Positions 22,208 to 25,346 of a DNA stretch of 25,346 nt are shown piece by piece. The translations under genes were made by a program, and so were the position numbers. The notes beneath the pieces were generated by a model, which was not told the DNA's origin, made no database searches, and worked only from the letters and a program-made list of their open reading frames with translations. Numbering within the stretch: position 1 is the stretch's first letter; the number at the start of each line of letters is the position of its first letter. This DNA is from a virus: positions 1-25,346 of the IMG/VR virus record IMGVR_UViG_3300011116_000621; one strand, 5' to 3'.

Positions 22208-22378
22208 ATGATCGCCGGAATCTTAACGGCGCTGGGCGGGATAATCGGAATCGTACTGTGGTTCTTGAAACGCAAATCGCCCTTACAGCGCAACTTTGAG
22301 GCGATCGAGCTGGAACGCCGCAAAAGACTGAGAGACATCGATGCGTGGTGGACTAAACGCCCTCCTACTGATCAGTAG
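22208..22378 (+). CDS. Single-pass membrane protein, possible i-spanin-like partner
   Basis: A 56-residue product with an N-terminal transmembrane segment (about 2-20, IAGILTALGGIIGIVLWFL) followed by a basic, helical tail (RKSPLQRNFEAIELERRKRLRDIDAWW). The next gene, a lipoprotein, starts inside its 3' end. That is the arrangement of overlapping Rz/Rz1 spanin genes, though the tail is shorter than typical Rz. Confidence 0.5.
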   Translation: MIAGILTALGGIIGIVLWFLKRKSPLQRNFEAIELERRKRLRDIDAWWTKRPPTDQ

Positions 22379-22589
22379 CCTGGCGCTGGCATCCTGTGCC
22401 ACGACATCGCAAACGCAGGACGGCCCGCCGCCAAGCCCGGACAGCATCAGCTACTTCATCTACGCATGGGACAAAGCCGAACGAACAAACCCACCCTGCC
22501 CACAGGCTTACCGAGATCTGTTTGCGGAATCGCTCAAAGCGCTATCTGATTGCTTGGCAGAAGTTGAAAGAGAGCGAGCGAGGCAGTGA
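22341..22589 (+). CDS. Lipoprotein, Rz1-like (o-spanin candidate)
   Basis: The 82-residue product has a signal MRGGLNALLLISSLALASC with a clear lipobox (LASC) and mature N-terminus CATTSQ. A Pro-rich stretch (GPPPSPD) follows, then a helical tail containing two further Cys. Pro-rich mature parts are common in Rz1. It overlaps the upstream membrane-protein gene by 38 bases in another frame and the endolysin GTG by four bases. An outer-membrane lipoprotein supports a Gram-negative host. Confidence 0.65.
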   Translation: MRGGLNALLLISSLALASCATTSQTQDGPPPSPDSISYFIYAWDKAERTNPPCPQAYRDLFAESLKALSDCLAEVERERARQ

Positions 22590-23104
22590 CCAGCCTCGCG
22601 GAAGCTAGTTCCCGCACCTTGCGGGCCATTGATTCGTTAGACTCCAGCTTTCAAAAGCAGGTAAGGGGATGGGTAAACGAAATGGTGACGAGCCGAATTG
22701 AGCCTCTCATCTACTGCGGCCGTCGCACTATGGAGGAGCAGGCCGCGCTGTATGCGAAGGGAAGGACGGCTGGCGGCAAAATCGTGACCAAGGCCAAGCC
22801 AGGGGAAAGTTATCACAACTACGGCCTCGCGTTCGATTGGGTGCCCTTAAAACAGTCAGCCAAGAACGCGGATCTATGGATCGCGGATTGGGACAACGAA
22901 AACGCTTTTCGCTTGGGCGAGCATGTGGGCGTGAGCTTTGAACTAGCCGCAATCTCTTGGGAAACAGGCCACTTGCAATCTAGTAAATACAGGTCGTGGC
23001 GTGACATCTCACGCAACCCTGTGGAACAAGTAGTGGCCAAGGACATCCGAAAAAAGAGCAAGGCCACAAGCCTAGTCAGCAACAGGCCGTGGAGTTCACG
23101 GTGA
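22586..23104 (+). CDS. Endolysin, peptidase M15 (VanY / L-Ala-D-Glu type)
   Basis: The 172-residue product would cut peptidoglycan stem peptides at lysis. The M15 zinc motif is visible: SYHNYGLAFDW holds S75, H77, G80 and D84. The second motif SWETGHL provides E126 as catalytic base and H129 as third zinc ligand. Upstream GRRTMEEQAALYAKGR is also typical of this endolysin group. No signal peptide, so release depends on a holin. GTG start is in a GTGA overlap with the lipoprotein stop. Confidence 0.9.
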   Translation: MTSLAEASSRTLRAIDSLDSSFQKQVRGWVNEMVTSRIEPLIYCGRRTMEEQAALYAKGRTAGGKIVTKAKPGESYHNYGLAFDWVPLKQSAKNADLWIADWDNENAFRLGEHVGVSFELAAISWETGHLQSSKYRSWRDISRNPVEQVVAKDIRKKSKATSLVSNRPWSSR

Positions 23105-23415
23105 CGCCCGAACACGAAAAGCATCTGGCAGGCATCCTACGCGATTTAACCAGGGATCTAGACGCCAAGTACCGTAAAGGGCAGGAGGAGCACGGCGGAG
23201 CGTTGTGGCGTAGGCCCGTGTGGAAGGATGCGTGGGACGAGATACTGGATCTATGCACCTACCATCACACGTTAAAGATGCAGCTCTCCGTGATAGCCGA
23301 GATCGCACTGATCGGGGCCAGCGACGAAAGCGTAGTGGCGGCTCAATCGCGGGAAAGTTGCCGTCAGATTTTAGCTGTGCTGGAAGGATTCCCGTCAGCG
23401 GCAGACAAAAAGTGA
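23101..23415 (+). CDS. MazG-like phage nucleotide pyrophosphohydrolase-related protein (tentative)
   Basis: The 104-residue all-helical product contains KYRKGQEEHGG (24-33) and DEILDLCTYHH (46-56). This spacing of Glu/Asp residues resembles the metal-binding helices of MazG-like enzymes that hydrolyse (d)NTPs. Two GTG starts fit; 23101 gives the recurrent GTGA overlap with the endolysin stop, 23089 would extend it by four residues. Substrate cannot be deduced. Confidence 0.55.
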   Translation: MTPEHEKHLAGILRDLTRDLDAKYRKGQEEHGGALWRRPVWKDAWDEILDLCTYHHTLKMQLSVIAEIALIGASDESVVAAQSRESCRQILAVLEGFPSAADKK

Positions 23416-24161
23416 AAGTCATCCGCAAGTGGAAACGGTGGCTGGCGGTGAGCTGTAGCCACGGACACCTTGCGAATGCGGCCGCCTGCAAAGCTGCCTT
23501 AGAGATGAAGCGCCGGTGGCGGCCAGACGCCGATTCAATCCTACACCTGGGCGATTTTGTCGATCTGTCTGGGCTAATGGGTAGCGCAAGAAAAGATCCA
23601 GACTCGCCCGAACGCACCGCATCCATCCGCGAGGACTTCGATGCTGGACTTAATTTCGTTCGAGAATTGGCGCCACGCTACATCTTTGAGGGCAACCACG
23701 AGCACCGTCTAACGGCTCTACAATACTCGCCTAGCGCAATCGTGGCTCACTGCTGCATGTCCGCCAAGTCGGAGATCTACAACATGTGCAAGGATCTAAA
23801 GGCAAAGTATATCCCTTACGACATAGAGACAGGATGGCGGGATCTGGGCGGGACGGCGTTCGGCCACGGGTTTATGTTTTCAGAATCAGCCGTGCGCGAC
23901 CACGTAGAGATGACTAGAAAGCCTGTCGTCATAGGCCACTTGCACCGGGTAGATCGAGTGGCAGGCCGCAGCATCGGTGCGCCCGTGGGCTGGTCGATCG
24001 GCTGCCTAGCCGATATTCCCAGCATGCACTACGCCCGGCGCCAGCGATCGGTTACCAGATGGCAGCACGGAGTGGCGTGGGGCGAGTACGTAGAAGGCGG
24101 GCAAGGATGCACCGTGAACGTGCTCTCGCCAGTAGGAGGCGTATGGCGTTACCCAGTGTAA
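23412..24161 (+). CDS. Calcineurin-like metallophosphoesterase with atypical first motif
   Basis: The 249-residue product has LGDFVD (46-51), GNHE (94-97), a GHG (151-153) and GHLH (175-178), the four later metal-binding motifs of the family. The first motif reads SCSHGH (14-19), lacking the usual Asp of D-x-H. It might hydrolyse a phosphodiester or monoester in host or phage nucleic acid or a signalling nucleotide. GTG 23412 overlaps the TGA of the previous gene. The open frame back to 23220 lies over the MazG-like gene and is not used. Confidence 0.85.
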   Translation: MKVIRKWKRWLAVSCSHGHLANAAACKAALEMKRRWRPDADSILHLGDFVDLSGLMGSARKDPDSPERTASIREDFDAGLNFVRELAPRYIFEGNHEHRLTALQYSPSAIVAHCCMSAKSEIYNMCKDLKAKYIPYDIETGWRDLGGTAFGHGFMFSESAVRDHVEMTRKPVVIGHLHRVDRVAGRSIGAPVGWSIGCLADIPSMHYARRQRSVTRWQHGVAWGEYVEGGQGCTVNVLSPVGGVWRYPV

Positions 24162-24442
24162 AGTCAGATTGGGCAACCGTCCTGACTGAGTATGTCGCTG
24201 GGTATCGGCAGGAGGTAGTGCCAGCCGGGTGGCTAACCAAAAACCAGATAGCAGAGCTGTGGGGCAAATCGGCAAATTATGCGAATAAACTGCTGGCGCG
24301 ATTGATTAAAGACGGTAGGGCCGAGAAAAAAAACTACGTGATCCGCTTGCCTCACGTTGACTCAAACGGGAAAAAGTTTCTAGGCCACTGCCGCAAGATA
24401 CCGCACTACCGCCTTACTGCAGGCAAATCGACCAAATCCTAG
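24143..24442 (+). CDS. Winged-helix/HTH DNA-binding protein
   Basis: The 99-residue product has a recognition-type segment WLTKNQIAELWGKSANYANKLLARLIKDGRAEKKNYVIR (about 30-68), reading as a helix-turn-helix followed by a beta wing. An AGTAGGAGG SD sits just before ATG 24143, inside the end of the phosphoesterase gene. The longer open frame to 24059 is Arg-rich out-of-frame phosphoesterase sequence. It probably regulates phage genes. Confidence 0.65.
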   Translation: MALPSVKSDWATVLTEYVAGYRQEVVPAGWLTKNQIAELWGKSANYANKLLARLIKDGRAEKKNYVIRLPHVDSNGKKFLGHCRKIPHYRLTAGKSTKS

Positions 24443-24582
24443 CGTCTATTTTCTTTAGCCAGCTCTTTTACGAGCAGGGTGGTAATAAAGGCCGAAAGAC
24501 TTAATCCGCCTTTCTTGGCTAGGCGTTCTCCGTTGCGTTTTATTTTGGGGTCGATTGTAAGGTTCGTTTTTACCTTTTTCAT
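24439..24582 (-). CDS. Ribbon-helix-helix regulator A (47 aa)
   Basis: The product begins KKVKTNLTIDPKIKRN and ends GLSLSAFITTLLVKELAK, the beta-strand, helix, turn, helix order of Arc/CopG-type dimers. It aligns without gaps to the divergent RHH protein at 24690 over KTNL..., LA and SLS..T.LL. Its stop overlaps the 3' end of the winged-helix gene tail to tail. A TATAAA box on the minus strand (24604-24609) lies inside an inverted repeat, suggesting autoregulation. Confidence 0.8.
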   Translation of the reverse strand: MKKVKTNLTIDPKIKRNGERLAKKGGLSLSAFITTLLVKELAKENRR

Positions 24583-24597
24583 AGGGCAAGATAGTAT

Positions 24598-24612
24598 GCG
24601 TAATTTATACGC
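24598..24612. promoter_or_regulatory. Operator O1: inverted repeat over the regulator A -10 box
   Basis: GCGTAATTTATACGC has 5-bp arms GCGTA/TACGC with a 5-base centre. Read on the minus strand the centre and right arm contain TATAAA, about 22 bases before the regulator A start, so binding here should block its transcription. Confidence 0.65.
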
Positions 24613-24662
24613 CCCGCAAGATTGAAAGAAATTTTAATAAATAAAAAGAAAGTTGTGGACAA

Positions 24663-24690
24663 TACGCAGACTATGCGTAGTCAAGGCGTA
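24663..24690. promoter_or_regulatory. Operator O2: TACGCA-N5-TGCGTA plus a third half-site
   Basis: TACGCA (24663-24668) and TGCGTA (24674-24679) are inverted arms around GACTA. A further GCGTA (24686-24690) lies 11 bp, one helical turn, after the previous one and ends on the A of ATG 24690. RHH proteins usually bind such phased short sites. Confidence 0.65.
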
Positions 24691-24851
24691 TGCCACGCCG
24701 CTTTCTTAATGGTAACAAAGCAGAAAAGACAAACCTTGTCCTGCCGTCGGCATTAAAAAAGGCAGCGCAAAAACTGGCTATTGCCCGTCGGATTTCACTT
24801 TCCCAGCTCGTTACTCAACTGCTGGCAAGGGCATCGGGAGAGCAAAGCTAG
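24690..24851 (+). CDS. Ribbon-helix-helix regulator B (53 aa)
   Basis: The product contains KTNLVLPSALKKAAQKLA followed by RISLSQLVTQLLARAS, again strand, helix, turn, helix. A basic N-terminus (MPRRFLNGNKAE) precedes the strand. It is divergent from regulator A across a 107-base gap holding five GCGTA/TACGC half-sites. No SD is visible; ATG overlaps the last half-site, so bound repressor would cover the start region. Confidence 0.75.
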   Translation: MPRRFLNGNKAEKTNLVLPSALKKAAQKLAIARRISLSQLVTQLLARASGEQS

Positions 24852-24858
24852 ATACGCC

Positions 24859-25224
24859 ATGAGCTTGGGGCGCCTCAACGATATTGCCATGAAACTGCGT
24901 CATCAGAACCAAGCTCTTTCCCTTCGCCAACTAGGCGCCGCTTACGGTCTAGGCTACGTGCGGATCAAGCAAATGCAGGCACTGCCTGGATTCCCGCTGC
25001 TCGCGGGAAAGGTAATTCCGTCTGACTTTGATCGATGGAGACTGATGCAGACTGCCCCAAATTCACTGCATCGCGCAGATCGTCTACGCAGTGCCGCTGG
25101 TAAAGTTCATGCACTAACGTCGAGGAGTGATTCACGAGTCTCATGGCGACAGATTGAGAACAGCCTGAAAGCCGCAGTCGAGTCACTCTCGTTACCCTCA
25201 ATGAGTGAAAACAGTGACGCTTAA
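24859..25224 (+). CDS. Excisionase-like HTH protein; 3' part antisense to integrase
   Basis: Residues 1-62 look real: a helical start, then SLRQLGAAYGLGYVRIKQMQ and PGFPLLAGKVIPSDFDRWR, the helix-turn-helix plus 'DFD.W' pattern of excisionase/MerR-like domains. From about residue 65 (25050) on, the frame lies over recognisable integrase codons on the other strand and has no evident domain. The true 3' end is therefore uncertain. ATG 24859 is 7 bases after the RHH stop; the open frame extends to 24781 over the RHH gene. It may act with the integrase or be a regulator. Confidence 0.55.
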   Translation: MSLGRLNDIAMKLRHQNQALSLRQLGAAYGLGYVRIKQMQALPGFPLLAGKVIPSDFDRWRLMQTAPNSLHRADRLRSAAGKVHALTSRSDSRVSWRQIENSLKAAVESLSLPSMSENSDA

Positions 25225-25346
25225 GGCCGCATATATCCAGCAGCCTACGCCAGCAAAGCGAGGCTCGCGTGCGGGGGACTTCGCAAGTGATCTCTCGGCC
25301 CTCGGCCTTCATCTTGGCGAGCATGGGTTCAATGGCGGCCGGAATT
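24965..25346 (-). CDS. Tyrosine recombinase (integrase), C-terminal part; continues beyond the window
   Basis: The visible part holds FHSLRVTRVTRLRLSG (the H-x-x-R box, H40/R43 counting from an internal Met at 25324), VNHSS (His box, H66) and VHELYQRH with the nucleophile Tyr75. The frame stays open to the right edge, so the N-terminal half and the first catalytic Arg lie outside. After about residue 87 the sequence (QSASVSIDQSQTELPFP...) is no longer family-like and runs antisense to the HTH gene. It would integrate or excise the element. Confidence 0.85.
   Translation of the reverse strand, partial: IPAAIEPMLAKMKAEGREITCEVPRTRASLCWRRLLDICGLKRHCFHSLRVTRVTRLRLSGCSQSVAMRLVNHSSTLVHELYQRHCVDDLRDAVNLGQSASVSIDQSQTELPFPRAAGIQAVPAFA

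Larger units (their letters stand above)
55..25346. mobile_element. Temperate lambda-like siphophage / prophage late region, open at the right edge
   Basis: Gene order follows the lambda plan: small terminase, large terminase, joiner, portal, protease/scaffold, capsid, joiner, tail terminator, tube, G/GT chaperones, tape measure, tip and fibre genes, lysis. No sheath or baseplate-wedge gene was recognised, so a non-contractile tail is inferred. The right end has a tyrosine integrase running off the window, which argues for a temperate element. Early replication genes are not present and presumably lie outside. Confidence 0.9.

Noticed and set aside
23096-23626. Minus-strand 176-codon frame opposite the MazG-like and phosphoesterase genes
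   Set aside because: Arg/Ser/Pro-rich shadow; both + strand proteins carry family motifs in this interval.
1-25346. CRISPR array, tRNA, rRNA or insertion sequence
   Set aside because: No regularly spaced repeats, cloverleaf-like segments, rRNA sequence or transposase motifs were seen on either strand.
1-25346. High density of GATC sites as a sign of a special modification or packaging signal
   Set aside because: GATC is common throughout all genes without clustering or phasing, so it looks like codon and base preference rather than a signal.

Overview
The window reads as the late half of a temperate, lambda-like siphovirus (a prophage or an assembled phage contig) and is gene-dense on the + strand. 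The host cannot be fixed from the sequence. Weak Shine-Dalgarno (SD) use, frequent GTG/TTG starts, medium GC and the look of the tyrosine recombinase make a Gram-negative environmental bacterium, possibly Verrucomicrobiota/PVC, my low-confidence guess. Two probable lipoproteins with lipoboxes in the lysis region also point to a host with an outer membrane.

Layout. (1) 55-7059, packaging and head: small and large terminase, gpW-like joiner, lambda-type portal, prohead protease fused to a scaffold-like tail, major capsid protein, strong hairpin, gpFII-like joiner. A small membrane protein is encoded antisense between terminase and joiner (2395-2679). (2) 7061-11721, a five-gene non-structural cassette with start/stop overlaps: a double-headed glycosyltransferase, a GT-B-like glycosyltransferase-family protein, a stand-alone transketolase Pyr domain, a radical SAM protein with a SPASM-like Cys cluster, and a stand-alone TPP-binding PP domain. 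It sits exactly between head-completion and tail-completion genes and is the most unusual part of the window. (3) 11739-21469, tail: terminator/completion, tube-like protein, a G/GT-type chaperone pair with a convincing -1 frameshift signal, short tape measure, tail-tip and fibre proteins, and a degenerate paralogue fragment. (4) 21469-23104, lysis: lipoprotein, XhlA-like protein, two tiny membrane proteins, a second (Rz1-like) lipoprotein overlapping its upstream gene, and an M15 peptidase endolysin. (5) 23101-24442: MazG-like protein, metallophosphoesterase and winged-helix protein. (6) 24439-25346: two divergent paralogous ribbon-helix-helix proteins across an operator-rich gap, an excisionase-like HTH gene, and a tyrosine integrase entering from the right edge on the minus strand.

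How it fits together. The structural and lysis genes form one long late transcription unit. The divergent RHH pair looks like a decision switch next to integration functions. The cassette most plausibly makes and transfers an unusual sugar-like group onto the virion or the host surface. Two recurrent start-codon-proximal signals stand out: TTGACA 19-22 nt before six starts that lack an SD, and a compact hairpin followed by GAAATCCT before three others. No tRNA, rRNA, CRISPR array or insertion sequence was seen, and no stretch over 300 bases lacks a gene.
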